Shown: positions 21,540-30,792, numbered from the stretch's first letter. The stretch: 64,000 nt of DNA from Gracilaria domingensis (GCA_022539475.1 VCMS01000214.1:33375-97374), one strand, 5' to 3'. Translations and numbers: made by a program. The notes: generated from the letters alone by a model not told the origin.

Positions 21540-22277
21540 TCAAGGCGTGGCGGGGCGCGCAGCAGCGGCGGCGGCAGGGGCGGACGATCTCTGCGCGGCG
21601 TCGGCCAGCTCGACGTCGGTGACCTGCTTGCCGGCCTTGACCTGCTCCAAGGCATCCAACAGCAAGGCAATGCGCGCGCGCTCCTCCTCCAGTGCCTGCA
21701 CGGTAGCGCGCTGCCTCCGCAGCAGCTCCTCGTACTCGTGGTCGATCTGCTTGACCACGGGGAACCAATACGGCCACTTGATGAGCGACTGCGGCTCCGG
21801 CGGCGGCGGCGCCGACGCGGCGGCGGCGGCGGCGGCAGCGGCGGCAGCGGCGGCGACGCGGCGGTCGTGCGCGTGCAGCAAGTACAGCTTGCTGTTCCAC
21901 TCGAGCGCGCTGACGAGCGCGTCGACGACGCCGCAGCCCACGCCCAGCAGCATGGCGGAGCGGCTGAGGGCGTTCCAGCAGGGGCCCACGGTGACGAGCG
22001 CGCCAAAGTAGCCGGTGACGCCGCCGGACACGGCCGACGCCACCGGGCCGTGCACGCGCATGGAGGCGGCCACCACCTCGCGCACGGTGAAGAAGGGCGC
22101 GGCGAGCAGCGCGCACGCGACGCCGGCGCGCAGCGGCGTGGCGGCGGCGCGCGAGAGGTAGGCGTACGACGCGCCGCCCGCGAAGCCGGCGGCGGCGCCC
22201 GCGAGCACGCGCTTGACGCCGCCATCGCGCCACAGCGCGAGGCGCTCCCGGCGCGGCTGGGCCGGCGGCAACCCATG
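21540..22277 (-). CDS. Glycine-rich multi-span membrane protein with C-terminal coiled coil; start unresolved
   Basis: The frame encodes Gly/Ala-rich hydrophobic hairpins (VLAGAAAGFAGGASYAYL, SAVSGGVTGYFGALVTVG, LLGVGCGVVDALVSAL), a poly-Ala linker, a short WPYWFP motif and a C-terminal helix rich in Glu, Arg and Leu. This is the style of Tim17/22/23-like or plastid inner-membrane proteins, but I cannot name the family. The start is a puzzle. A good ATG context (CACCATGG, ATG at 22276) sits exactly where the protein should begin, after a C-rich leader, but in another frame; the membrane-protein frame has no Met before the third hydrophobic stretch. Options are a one- or two-base sequence error, a non-AUG start (a CTG lies about 15 bases upstream) or an unseen intron. 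Coordinates cover the part I trust. Confidence 0.6.
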   Translation of the reverse strand, partial: HGLPPAQPRRERLALWRDGGVKRVLAGAAAGFAGGASYAYLSRAAATPLRAGVACALLAAPFFTVREVVAASMRVHGPVASAVSGGVTGYFGALVTVGPCWNALSRSAMLLGVGCGVVDALVSALEWNSKLYLLHAHDRRVAAAAAAAAAAAAASAPPPPEPQSLIKWPYWFPVVKQIDHEYEELLRRQRATVQALEEERARIALLLDALEQVKAGKQVTDVELADAAQRSSAPAAAAAARPATP

Positions 22278-22735
22278 GTGCGCGCGCGGCAGGGCGGGGG
22301 TTTGGGTCTGGGGTTTGCGGGGGAGGCGGGGGAGTGGCGGCGGGGGGAGGGGGCGGGGCGGAAGGGGCGGGGCGATGAAGGGGGGGTGTGGAGGTTTTGT
22401 GGGGGGGAAGGGCACGGGGCGGGGGGGGGGGGGGGTGAACGTTGCGGGCGAGGGCACGGGCGGGCGGGGGGGTGCGCGCGGTTCAAACGCGCGCGGCCGA
22501 ACGGCAGGCGGCGCGTCTGCCGCGGCGCGCAAACGCGCCACCGGCGCGCAGCGCTGACCAGCAGCCGCGCGCTCAAACACGCGCCCCAATACGGCGCCGC
22601 CGCCGCCGCCGCCGCCGCCGGCGCGCCACCGCGCCGCGGCACCGGCGCCGCGGCACCGGCGCCGCGGCACTGGCGCGCGCGCGCGCGCACACACTCGACG
22701 GCCGACACGCGCGCGCGCGGTGCGCGCCGCGGCGC
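22278..22735. promoter_or_regulatory. Bidirectional GC-rich promoter region
   Basis: The 458 bp between divergent starts. On the minus-strand side it begins with a C-rich leader (about 22300-22460). Towards the PPR gene it has a GCC run (22590-22620) and three tandem copies of a 14-bp unit close to CACCGGCGCCGCGG (about 22633-22675). No TATA box is seen. Confidence 0.4.
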
Positions 22736-22771
22736 ATGGCGCAGCTGCGGCAGCTGCGGCGCCTCTGCTCG

Positions 22772-22817
<46 letters not shown>

Positions 22818-23886
22818 GCGGCGGCGAGTGGCGCGGGCTGTCGCGCGCGCGGCTGGCGCGCATCCGCCGCCAGTCGCCGCGCGCGCCGCCGCCGCGCTCG
22901 GGCGCCGACATGCAGCGGCTGGCGGTGGGCGCGCTGCTGCGCGCGCTGCGGCGCGCCGGCGGCGCGCGCGCCGCGCTGCTGGCGCTGCAGACGGCCGGCG
23001 CGCGCGCGGCCGCGCGGCGCGGCGCGGCGGCGGCCGCGGTGACGGCGGCGGCGCGCGCGGCGGGCCGCCGCGCCGACGTGGCGGCGCTGACGGCCGGCGG
23101 CGCCGACGCCGCCGTGGAGGCGGCGCTGCGGCTGCGCGCGCTGGCCGAGCGCCGCGCCGCGCCGGCCGTGCTGCGCGCGCTGCTGCGCGCCGCGGAGCGC
23201 GACGCGCGCCTGCCGCGCCGCGTCGCGCGCGTGTGGTCCGTGTGGCGCGCGCTGCGCGCGGCGCAGCTGCCGCCGGACGCGCGCTTCGTGTTTGACAGCT
23301 TTTGCGTGTGCGCGCGCGCCGGCGACGTGGAGGCCGCCGCCGTGCTCATGCACTTTGCGCTGCTCAACGGGCTGTACGCGGACGACCGCGCGGACGCGCA
23401 CGGCGCCGACGGCGGCAGCTGCGACGGCGGCAGCTACGACGGCGACGGCTACGACAGCGACAGCGACGCCGACGACGACGACGACGACGACGGCGACGGC
23501 GACGACGACGGCGCGCGCGCCGCGGCGGCGCCGTCGCGCCGCGGCTACTACAACCGGCTGCTGCACGCGGCGGCGGTGCAGCGCCACTTTGCGCTGTTCG
23601 ACGTCGCGCACGCCGAGATGGCCGCCAGCGGCGTGGCGCCGGACGCCGCCACGCGCGGCGCGCGGCTGGCCGCCGCGCTGGACCGCCGCCAGCACGCGCT
23701 GGCCGACGCGCTGCTGCGCGAGGTGCGCGCGCGCGACGGGCGCGCCCACGCCGCTGGCGCTCGCCGCGCTCATGCGCGCCGCCGCGCGCGCGCGCGACGC
23801 GCCCGCCGTCGCCGCGCTGCACGCCGCCGGCCGGCGCGCGCCGCTGCCGCGCGTCGCCGTCGAGCGCCTCGACTGGCTCGAGCGCG

Positions 23887-23918
<32 letters not shown>

Positions 23919-24152
23919 GCGCGCGCCGCCGCCATGGCGCTGCGCGAGCACCCGACGCTGGCGGCGCTGCACGCGTTTCGCGAGTGCGGCGCGGCGGCGC
24001 ACGCCGCCGCGCTGTGGCGGCGGCTGTGCGCGGCGCTGGCGGCGCGCGGGCGCGCGCCCGCGCGCTGGCTGCTGGCCGTCGCCATGGAGACGTGCTGGAA
24101 GCGCGGGCGGCGCGACGTCGCCGCGCGGCTGCGCGCGCGCCAGCCGCCGTAG
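22736..24152 (+). CDS. Pentatricopeptide-repeat (PPR) protein, frame broken near 23740
   Basis: The start (MAQLRQLRRLCSTA) is a typical mitochondrial presequence followed by a GGC-encoded Ala run. At least two segments fit the PPR pattern: one around FVFDSFCVCARAGDVEAA and one around YYNRLLHAAAVQRHFALF, the latter leading into ASGVAPDAAT. PPR proteins bind organelle RNA for editing, splicing or stability. A long Asp/Gly/Ser insertion separates the two. At about 23735-23750 the reading must move by +1: the original frame becomes Arg/Ala noise, while the next frame gives clean helical protein (LALAALMRAAARARDAPAV, then WLLAVAMETCWKRGRRDVAA) to the stop at 24152. The switch point lies in a GCGCGCGACGGG run, so a one-base sequencing or assembly error is the simplest reading; a real frameshift is possible. 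Confidence 0.7.
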
Positions 24153-24291
24153 CGCGCCGCGCTGGCGGCAAGGTAAAAAGCTGCGTCGCCGCGCCGCGCG
24201 CTACGCGCGCTCATGAGTCATGACGCTGACTGTGTATTAGGCCCAAAATAGCGCCGCCTTAGTACGCCATTCTGCACGCGTGCACCACCAC

Positions 24292-24434
24292 AACAACCCT
24301 CCCCCCATTTACAAACAAACACACCAACCCAAATCCCCCTCGTCGTCCCCCCACCCCCCCACACTACCCCCCCCCCAACAAAACCACCCCCAACAAAACC
24401 ACCCCCACCCCCCCCCCCAGCCAAATCGCCCGCC
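24292..24434 (+). promoter_or_regulatory. C- and A-rich 5' leader of the eIF4A-III gene
   Basis: The 140 bases before the ATG contain almost no G: runs of C broken by A (for example AACAAAACCACCCCC repeated). This is the clearest example in the window of a C-rich leader directly before a start codon; similar leaders precede the kinase gene and the membrane-protein gene. Confidence 0.5.
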
Positions 24435-25688
24435 ATGTCCGGGCTCGGAAGCGCCTCCCCGCGCTACGCCCCCACGTCGCCCACCGCCTCCGACTCCACC
24501 TTCACCAAGCGCCAGGCCGAGAAGGCCACCTTCAACATCAACCGCGACGTGCAGCTGTTCAAGAGCTTTGACGACATGCACCTCAAGCCCCCCCTGCTGC
24601 GCGGCATCTACTCCATGGGCTTCGACCTGCCGTCCGCCATCCAGCAGCGCTGCATCGTGCCCATGCTGCGCGGCCACGACGTGGTGGCGCAGGCGCAGAG
24701 CGGCACCGGCAAGACCGCCATGATAGCCATCGTCGCGCTGCAGCTCGCGTGCGCCACGCTCGCGCACGTGCAGGTGCTCGTGCTCAGCCCCACGCGCGAG
24801 CTCGCCGTGCAGACGCAGCGCAACGTGCAGCTGCTGGGCGAGTTTCTGTCCATCGGCTCGCACGCCTGCGTGGGCGGCAAGAAGGTGGGCGACGACATTC
24901 GCCGCCTCAGCAGCGGCGGCGTGCACATTGTCAGCGGCACGCCGGGCCGCGTGTACGACATGATGCAGCGAAACGTGTTGAACACCAAAAAGCTCGCCGT
25001 GCTGTTCATCGACGAGGCCGACGAGATGCTCACCATGGGCTTCAAGGAGCAGGTGTACGACATTTATCGCTACGCGCCGCCCACCGTGCAGGTGGTGCTG
25101 GTGTCGGCCACGCTGCCGTCCGACGTGCTGGAAATGTCCGAAAAGTTCATGACGCAGCCCATCTCCGTGCTGGTCAAGCGCGACGGCCTCAGCCTCGACG
25201 GCATTCGCCAGTTCTACGTCGACGTCGAGCAGGAGGAGTGGAAGTTTGACACGCTGTGCGACCTCTACGAGACGCTCACCATCACGCAGGCCGTCATCTT
25301 CTGCAACACGCGCCGGAAAGTGGAGTGGCTCGCCAAGAAGATGAAGGAGAGCAACTTTGTCGTCACCGCCATGCACGGCGACATGAAGCAGAAGGAGAGG
25401 GACTCCGTCATGGACGCCTTTCGCGCCGGCGATTACCGCGTGCTCATTGCCACCGATGTGTGGTCGCGAGGCATCGACGTGCAGCAGGTCAGCCTGGTCA
25501 TCAACTACGACGTGCCGCTGCAGCAAGAGTCGTACCTGCACCGAATAGGGCGCAGCGGCCGCTTTGGCAGGAAGGGCGTGGCCATCACCTTTGCGCGCTT
25601 TGCAGACAAGAAGGCCATGTCGGCGATCGAAAAGTTCTACGGAATCCGGATACGAGAGTTGCCAGCTGATGTAGACAAGTATCTGTGA
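24435..25688 (+). CDS. EIF4A3: ATP-dependent RNA helicase eIF4A-III (exon junction complex core)
   Basis: A 417-residue DEAD-box helicase with every motif in place: Q motif (F44 to Q70), AQSGTGKT (87-94), PTREL (119-123), DEAD (193-196), SAT (224-226), and HRIGRSGR (369-376). The text around them is of the eIF4A-III type rather than translation-initiation eIF4A, for example [19 protein letters not shown] and the C-terminal VDKYL; yeast Fal1 is the same group. eIF4A-III clamps spliced mRNA in the exon junction complex and also acts in rRNA processing. The first 20 residues are a short Ser/Pro-rich tail. Presence of this gene is consistent with at least some splicing in the organism. The start follows the C-rich leader and needs no adjustment. 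Confidence 0.95.
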   Translation: MSGLGSASPRYAPTSPTASDSTFTKRQAEKATFNINRDVQLFKSFDDMHLKPPLLRGIYSMGFDLPSAIQQRCIVPMLRGHDVVAQAQSGTGKTAMIAIVALQLACATLAHVQVLVLSPTRELAVQTQRNVQLLGEFLSIGSHACVGGKKVGDDIRRLSSGGVHIVSGTPGRVYDMMQRNVLNTKKLAVLFIDEADEMLTMGFKEQVYDIYRYAPPTVQVVLVSATLPSDVLEMSEKFMTQPISVLVKRDGLSLDGIRQFYVDVEQEEWKFDTLCDLYETLTITQAVIFCNTRRKVEWLAKKMKESNFVVTAMHGDMKQKERDSVMDAFRAGDYRVLIATDVWSRGIDVQQVSLVINYDVPLQQESYLHRIGRSGRFGRKGVAITFARFADKKAMSAIEKFYGIRIRELPADVDKYL

Positions 25689-25861
25689 GAGGAGTTGTGC
25701 GAGTTGTGTGGGGGTTTGTGTATGTGTGTGTGTGTGTGTGTGTGTGTTTGTTTGTTGAACACAGCCGCTTTTAATTGTACTTTTCGAGGGCGACCACATG
25801 GCGAAATGAGGCAATCTATAGAGAGAGTTTGAGTTTGGCGGGGGTGGTTGGTTGTCGTTGG

Positions 25862-26668
25862 TCAGCTCGAGGCAACGGTTTCCTTTTTGGTTTGCGCTTG
25901 CTCCTCCTCCTCCTCCTCCCCCTCGTACACCGGTGGGTTTCTCTTCCAGTTAAATGCTTTTTCTAACTGCTCGATCTCATCTCGATGGCCCTTGAGGTAC
26001 AGCGTAGACACCCCGTGATCCTCCTCTTCTTCCTCCACCATCACCTTCACCTCCTCCGTTCTGGACGCGGCCTTCCAGTACCACGGCACGATGAGCAACG
26101 ACAGCAGCGTGAGCGCGCCCCAGTACGGGCTCTGGTACGGCTCGGGCAGGATGAAGTTGAGGATGTACGTGAGCGACCACAGCCCGCTGGCAGCCACGCC
26201 CACCAGAATGCTGGCCACGCTGGAGCTGGCGCGCACCTTGCCCGTGAACGTCATCACGCCGGCGCGCGCGTCCCTGTCCGGGTCGGCCACGAACGAGCGC
26301 TCCATGAGGTAGCGCGCGGTCTTCTTGGCCACGTCGGCGGCCGGCTGGCGCAGCGTGAACGACGCCTGCGTGATGCGCGCCTTGGTGGAGCCCTTCACGA
26401 ACGAGATGCTGCCCCAGAAGGTGAGGAAAAACACGAACGCCGTCGCGAACAGCGAGTTGCGGTTCACGCTGGAGATGTCGCTCAGCAGCAGCAGCGGCGT
26501 GAACGCCTCGGGCGGCGGGACGCTCATGCGTGGCGTCGCGGCCGGCCGCGGCGGCTTGCTTCGGCGCGCGGCGCCGGGCCGCGGCGCGAAGCGGGAGGCG
26601 CTGCGGCGCGGCGCGAGCGCGGCGCGGCCGCGCACGCAGGGCGCGAACGAGGCTGTGAACGCAAACAT
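25862..26668 (-). CDS. CCB1-like cytochrome b6f assembly factor (plastid)
   Basis: A 268-residue protein. Residues 1-50 (MFAFTASFAPCVRGRAAL, then Arg/Ala/Pro-rich) form a plastid transit peptide. A first membrane span (about 66-87, ATAFVFFLTFWGSISF) is followed directly by a VKGSTKARITQA segment, then a soluble loop, then a close pair of spans (about 155-205, with a Pro-containing turn LPEPYQSPYW) and an acidic C-terminal tail. This order, with the KxSTKxR-like motif after span 1, matches the CCB1 (cofactor assembly of complex C, subunit B; DUF3529) family, which attaches haem c' to cytochrome b6. The family call is from pattern memory. The start at 26668 is the first Met after a low-complexity Pro/Ser stretch. 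It converges on the eIF4A-III gene; the 173-bp gap has a GT run (about 25718-25748). Confidence 0.7.
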   Translation of the reverse strand: MFAFTASFAPCVRGRAALAPRRSASRFAPRPGAARRSKPPRPAATPRMSVPPPEAFTPLLLLSDISSVNRNSLFATAFVFFLTFWGSISFVKGSTKARITQASFTLRQPAADVAKKTARYLMERSFVADPDRDARAGVMTFTGKVRASSSVASILVGVAASGLWSLTYILNFILPEPYQSPYWGALTLLSLLIVPWYWKAASRTEEVKVMVEEEEEDHGVSTLYLKGHRDEIEQLEKAFNWKRNPPVYEGEEEEEEQAQTKKETVASS

Positions 26669-27933
26669 TCGCTGACGGAGCGATGCTGCTGGCGAAGAAG
26701 ACGGCGGTTGCTTTCGGGGGTGCGCGGCGGAGCAGCTGCGGCGGAGCAGCGGTGGGGGGGGGGGGGGGGGGGGTGGTGGCGGCACGGCGGAAGGCTCAAA
26801 GCATGCGGAGCGCGTTGGTGCTCTGCGATGCAGATTTGTCGCATCGCGGCGCGGTGCCACGTCAAACGCGCGGCTGTGCGGCGGATCGTGCCGAATGGGC
26901 AAAACGTGCCCCACTGCAGGCCACGGACCAATCGTAGACAGTAACGGAAGAAGGAAAAGGAAATGGTGAAGAAAAAGGGCCGCCCGATGACCCGAATGTA
27001 TCCCACCCCAAGTTACTGTCTACGTGTAGTACACGTAGTAGACGTTGTCCTTTACTGACTCCACATGCTACAGGCTTTCGAGATGCATGCTCACGTCAAA
27101 GAAGAGTAGAAAGAGATTGCTCACCCCCTCCAGGTTTTTCGTCGTCTTTCGCAACCTTCAACCCCACGTCGACCATCGTCATCTTGCTCGGGAGCCTCAC
27201 TACTGCAAACTTTTGTGGGTCTGACCACTCACATATCGTTTTATTGATTATTCCATACTGTAGTTCCGTAGTCGGTGGCTACCTTTTTAGGAAGGCGTTA
27301 GAGGCTGTCGGGGGTGTTTAGCAAACGAGAAAATCGTATTATGTCTCCAATAAAGATATAAAAGAAGACTCCGTACTTGTCCCTGCCGAAAAGAAGGCAC
27401 TTTCGCAAGCCCTTGTTATAACATGAACCTATACCCAGCATTGTGTTATTGTGTACCGTTCCTTGATCTGGACGTCTCACGTTCCCTAAACTTGTTGTGA
27501 GTTGTCTCCGCCCTTTAGGGCCTAGACTGCGTTTCAATTTTGTACTATAGACCCAGAAACCTGCATTTACCTTTCGCTTAGTGTCTGTTACAGACATGGT
27601 CTTTACTTGTCCCAAACAGCAAAACGGGATTAACTGTACTGCAGCAGAGTTACGCAGAGAAGCTGAAAGCGGCGAGATACTCCGTCTCTTATTTTCGTCC
27701 AGATCTCGTAATCTGCAGCACGAACGAAGAGACAGTCCTTCAATTGAGGATAGTTACATGGTGAAGTGATGTGTTGGGATACGTGGTTTCTATCTCTTGT
27801 ATATGGAACCGTATACGGTAACGACCTTTTCACCCGTATACGAGAGCAGCCAAACTCCGTTTGTTGCTTCGATAGTTTTGTTCGAATGCCTAAAAAACCA
27901 TTGTTATGTGTTGAGTCTACTGGCAAGGTACCA
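26669..27933. other. Intergenic region with inverted repeats
   Basis: About 1.3 kb in which composition changes from GC-rich to near 45% GC. It contains a G run (26754-26773) near the CCB1-like start, the inverted repeats listed separately (26934-27038), and no convincing gene. Short frames at 27298-27615 (-) and 27581-27769 (+) show no recognisable features. Confidence 0.45.
26934..27038. repeat. Perfect 12-bp inverted repeat next to a 19-bp palindrome
   Basis: GTAGACAGTAAC (26934-26945) is repeated exactly in inverted orientation as GTTACTGTCTAC (27012-27023). The second arm overlaps a palindrome with 9-bp arms and a one-base centre, CTACGTGTA-G-TACACGTAG (27020-27038). It could be a short non-autonomous transposon end or a protein-binding site. 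Confidence 0.75.
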
Positions 27934-28497
27934 ATGGCACAGTTCTCGATAATTCTTTATCAGAAAGTTCACATTTATAAATTATTCTGGAAACTATGTG
28001 TCGCATGTTTGTTGCTATACTGCAACATTTTGTGTGTATCCGCGCATAAAGATCATCCAAAGAATGCTTCTACGAACGCCTCTCCGATTTCGTCTTTAAT
28101 TTCGTCATGGGAAGAAGTGGCTGTCGATGTTGCAAAGTATCACAATGTCGTGCTTGCACACTTGTTGGAAGGGGAATACGGTGGTGTTCGCATGATACCA
28201 ATCAAAGCGCACAGAGAACTGACGCAGTCTGCGTCTAATTTCATGGTGAAGGAGCTTGGTGTGGATGCAAATGTGACAGAATTTGTGATGGGCGATGTGT
28301 TGAATGATGAGTTCTTTGAAGCGATCACTCACTCTAGAACGATTGTCACGGGAAAGAAAGATGACTCATTGGAAGCCATAGCTGAGTTCAGAACGATTGA
28401 TACGAAGAGCAACAATGGACAATCTGTTGTTTTCGTCTACTACGAAAATCTGTTATGTTTTGTGCATCTTCTGAAAAGCCAACAACCAAAAGCTTAA
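27934..28497 (+). CDS. Possible secreted or ER protein, unrecognised
   Basis: From the ATG at 27934 the frame encodes 187 residues beginning with a plausible signal peptide: a basic region, then a hydrophobic stretch (LFWKLCVACLLLYCNILCVSA) with a fair cleavage site before HKDHPKNAS. The mature part is soluble and mixed in charge, with possible N-glycosylation sites (NAST, NASP and NVTE contexts). Earlier in-frame Met codons exist at 27769 and 27886, but they would bury the signal. I do not recognise a family. Coding-looking fragments continue downstream in other frames (see 28498-28916), so this may be the 5' part of a longer, intron-containing or decayed gene into which the retrotransposon at 28922 inserted. 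Confidence 0.5.
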   Translation: MAQFSIILYQKVHIYKLFWKLCVACLLLYCNILCVSAHKDHPKNASTNASPISSLISSWEEVAVDVAKYHNVVLAHLLEGEYGGVRMIPIKAHRELTQSASNFMVKELGVDANVTEFVMGDVLNDEFFEAITHSRTIVTGKKDDSLEAIAEFRTIDTKSNNGQSVVFVYYENLLCFVHLLKSQQPKA

Positions 28498-28916
28498 CAT
28501 ATGTACAACTTTAATTGAAAGGCTCGAGACACTGTTCACAGAAATGGATTCCTTGGACTCTCGCCAATCTATAAGGTGTTCAAGACTCTATGGCTGACAC
28601 GGTTGAGGGACAACTAAAAATGTTGATGAATGAAACTTGGACTGGAGAGGACCAGAAGTTTCTTCTAACGTTCAAAACTGTTTTTGAAGCGTCTTCAGAA
28701 TTCTGGGAGGGACGTTATTTGATGCTTTGATGCAGAGCAAGAAACGGAACGGAAAAATTTACTGGAAAAAGGTAATGACCAAAGTAGCAGATTCGGTTGG
28801 CTCGGCACTGCATTCGGCAGCAGGGGCAGGGGCTGTAATGGGAGGTGGTACAAGTTATTGGTGGCTGCTCGCGGCGGGCAAATATACCGTCTGCTAAATA
28901 AGTGGATATTCGCGAA
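28498..28916 (+). pseudogene. Coding-like fragments in three frames up to the retrotransposon insertion
   Basis: Three protein-like pieces follow one another on the + strand. Near 28510-28590 one frame gives LIERLETLFTEMDSLDSRQS; near 28590-28730 another gives a segment ending KFLLTFKTVFEASSEFW; near 28731-28892 a third gives a basic segment followed by a Gly/Ala hydrophobic stretch (SALHSAAGAGAVMGGGTSYW) and a stop. Possible GT...AG boundaries exist between them, one giving a 22-nt interval. They may be exons of the upstream gene or a decayed gene. Confidence 0.35.
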
Positions 28917-28921
28917 GGACG
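28917..28921. repeat. Target-site duplication GGACG, left copy
   Basis: Matches 34086-34090 exactly and flanks the two LTRs directly. Confidence 0.92.
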
Positions 28922-29140
28922 TGTAACCATCTTGAGCCTGCTTCAGCGTTTTGTCCTGAAACATCTGCGCCGTGATGACAGTGTAGGTAGTTCGAATTAG
29001 AGAGATGTCAGCATTTCAGTGCAGAAAAACAATAAAGCCAGAACCGATCGGAGGGGGACGAGGATCCTTACCGATCGTGTGTGGGGCCGTTCTCGTGTTT
29101 CGTGCATCTCGAAGAAGGCGTACGTCTGCAGATCAGCATA
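28922..29140 (+). repeat. 5' LTR of the chromovirus
   Basis: 219 bp, begins TGTAACC and ends AGCATA. It contains an AATAAA signal at 29031-29036. Confidence 0.92.
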
Positions 29141-29184
29141 GTTATAACTTTCGCGAAATTGATTTGCATTTCTTGCTTTCAAGG

Positions 29185-30792
29185 ATGACGGAAAACGAAA
29201 ACAGCACCGATTCGGAAGCACATGTTCACCAAACTACAGTTGTAGGAATTGAAGCTCCTCAATTGGAACAGATTGATGTGGCCTCAATTGCGCAGTTCAT
29301 TCGCAAACGCAAGCGATATGAAGAGCAAATTCTTGAAAAGAATAAAGAAGGCCTTAACATCATTCCTGTGTCATGGAAAATGAGCGTAACTGAGACCGTT
29401 TTGGAGACGATGATCGAAGGAAAATTCATGGAAGCGGAGTCTTCAGAGGACATAACCGATGACATGATCAAGTCCTGTCTCATTGAAAGATCTAAAATAG
29501 CGGAGAACAAGATCCGCGTAGATCATTGGGACAAAATCGTCAAAGACGTCAAGATGGATATGAGCATCGACGACGCTGAAGGACGTATATTCAATTTGGT
29601 TGTAAAGTACCGAAATGCCTTGCGAGACAATGGCTATTCTGATGCTATCACCAAAAATCCAGAGGTTGCCATCAAACATATTCGAGAGAGAACTAAACCT
29701 CGCAGATTCCAAGAGCATATGGAAGGGATTCTACGAATTGAGTCACACGTGGGACTACATAAGAAGAACTTTGGTGCTTATGTTCGACGGCTAGCAGAAG
29801 AAGCAGACAAGTATGAGTATGTTCGCAGAAACAAAAATCATGTTGTCCACGATTCCATTATGCCGATCAATACTGATTTTTCACCCTCATCGAAGCGCAA
29901 GCGAGAGGATGAAGAACAAAAGCGAAGTGTCAAACCTCGTAAGGAAGTTCCTTTGTGTTGGAATAAATCCAAGTGCAGTGGACAGAGGCATTTTATCAAT
30001 AAATGTCCTAATTCTACTGAAGAAGAAAAGAAGGCTTTCCTCAAGAAGTACAGAGAAAGCAAGGAGAAACGAACGGAGAATAAATCCGTCAAGAAGATAG
30101 ATGGTAACGTCGAACGTTCCTCTACTGTGTTTGAAGCTACTTTCTGTAGAGGCAAATTGGAGGCAGAAGTGACCGCTGATCAGGGAGCGTCTGCCAACAT
30201 CATGCCCAAGGAATTTTACATACAGTTGCGAAAACTTGACGGTGTGAAGTCTGTTCACAAGTTGGCACGCCAGGCTGTATTTGACGTGTTCAACAAGAGC
30301 GCTCCACCCATAACATGCGATTTGAAGGTCACCGCAGATGTGTCACTGGAGATTAGACATGGAAAGTCCATGATACTAAGAAATGTTGACTGGTTGATCG
30401 CGAATGAGAGCACATCGGGTATTGTCATTGGCAGACAGTTACTCAATGCCCTCGGTCTGAATAATCGTGTACTCCTAACAGCAGCAATGTCTAAAGTGGG
30501 AGAGGATGTCGACATTCCTATTTTGTATGCGTCTTCAAACATCGAAATGGAGCGTGATGATGAAGTCAACAAAATATCCTCAGTGTCGCTTCAGGGTATC
30601 GTTCACGGCGAGCCAGACTCTGAAGACGAAGTAGACGATGATATCTATCTTGACGTCGGAGAGGATTCTGAATCAGAGATTCAAAGTGCTATGGCTAAGT
30701 CGCTTGACGACGCAAAGGCCAATGGTCTTACAGATCAGAGTCAGACTAGGCTTCGTGCTTGCTTTGAGACGTACAAGCCAATTTTCGACTAA
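29185..30792 (+). CDS. gag: Gag-protease of the chromovirus
   Basis: 535 residues from the ATG at 29185 (the frame is also open upstream into the LTR, from an ATG at 29005). The capsid-like part is helical and charged. A zinc-knuckle-like segment has unusual spacing: CWNKSKCSGQRHFINKC at about residues 255-271. The aspartic protease domain follows, with ADQGAS (about 331-336) in place of the usual DSGA, then a hydrophobic second half (IVIGRQLLNALGL). The tail is acidic. It ends in TAA 75 bases before the next frame's first candidate start. The pol frame is open from about 30751 and is in the -1 phase, so a -1 recoding event between 30751 and 30792 would join them; I see no classical slippery heptamer there. 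Confidence 0.85.
   Translation: MTENENSTDSEAHVHQTTVVGIEAPQLEQIDVASIAQFIRKRKRYEEQILEKNKEGLNIIPVSWKMSVTETVLETMIEGKFMEAESSEDITDDMIKSCLIERSKIAENKIRVDHWDKIVKDVKMDMSIDDAEGRIFNLVVKYRNALRDNGYSDAITKNPEVAIKHIRERTKPRRFQEHMEGILRIESHVGLHKKNFGAYVRRLAEEADKYEYVRRNKNHVVHDSIMPINTDFSPSSKRKREDEEQKRSVKPRKEVPLCWNKSKCSGQRHFINKCPNSTEEEKKAFLKKYRESKEKRTENKSVKKIDGNVERSSTVFEATFCRGKLEAEVTADQGASANIMPKEFYIQLRKLDGVKSVHKLARQAVFDVFNKSAPPITCDLKVTADVSLEIRHGKSMILRNVDWLIANESTSGIVIGRQLLNALGLNNRVLLTAAMSKVGEDVDIPILYASSNIEMERDDEVNKISSVSLQGIVHGEPDSEDEVDDDIYLDVGEDSESEIQSAMAKSLDDAKANGLTDQSQTRLRACFETYKPIFD

Noticed and set aside
21362-24214. 950-codon minus-strand frame across two genes
   Set aside because: It crosses the membrane-protein gene, a promoter region and the PPR gene in antisense, and reads as Ala/Arg/Ser/Pro repeats.
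24309-25814. 501-codon minus-strand frame opposite eIF4A-III
   Set aside because: The His/Val/Leu-rich translation is the mirror of a highly biased coding strand; eIF4A-III is unmistakable on the + strand.
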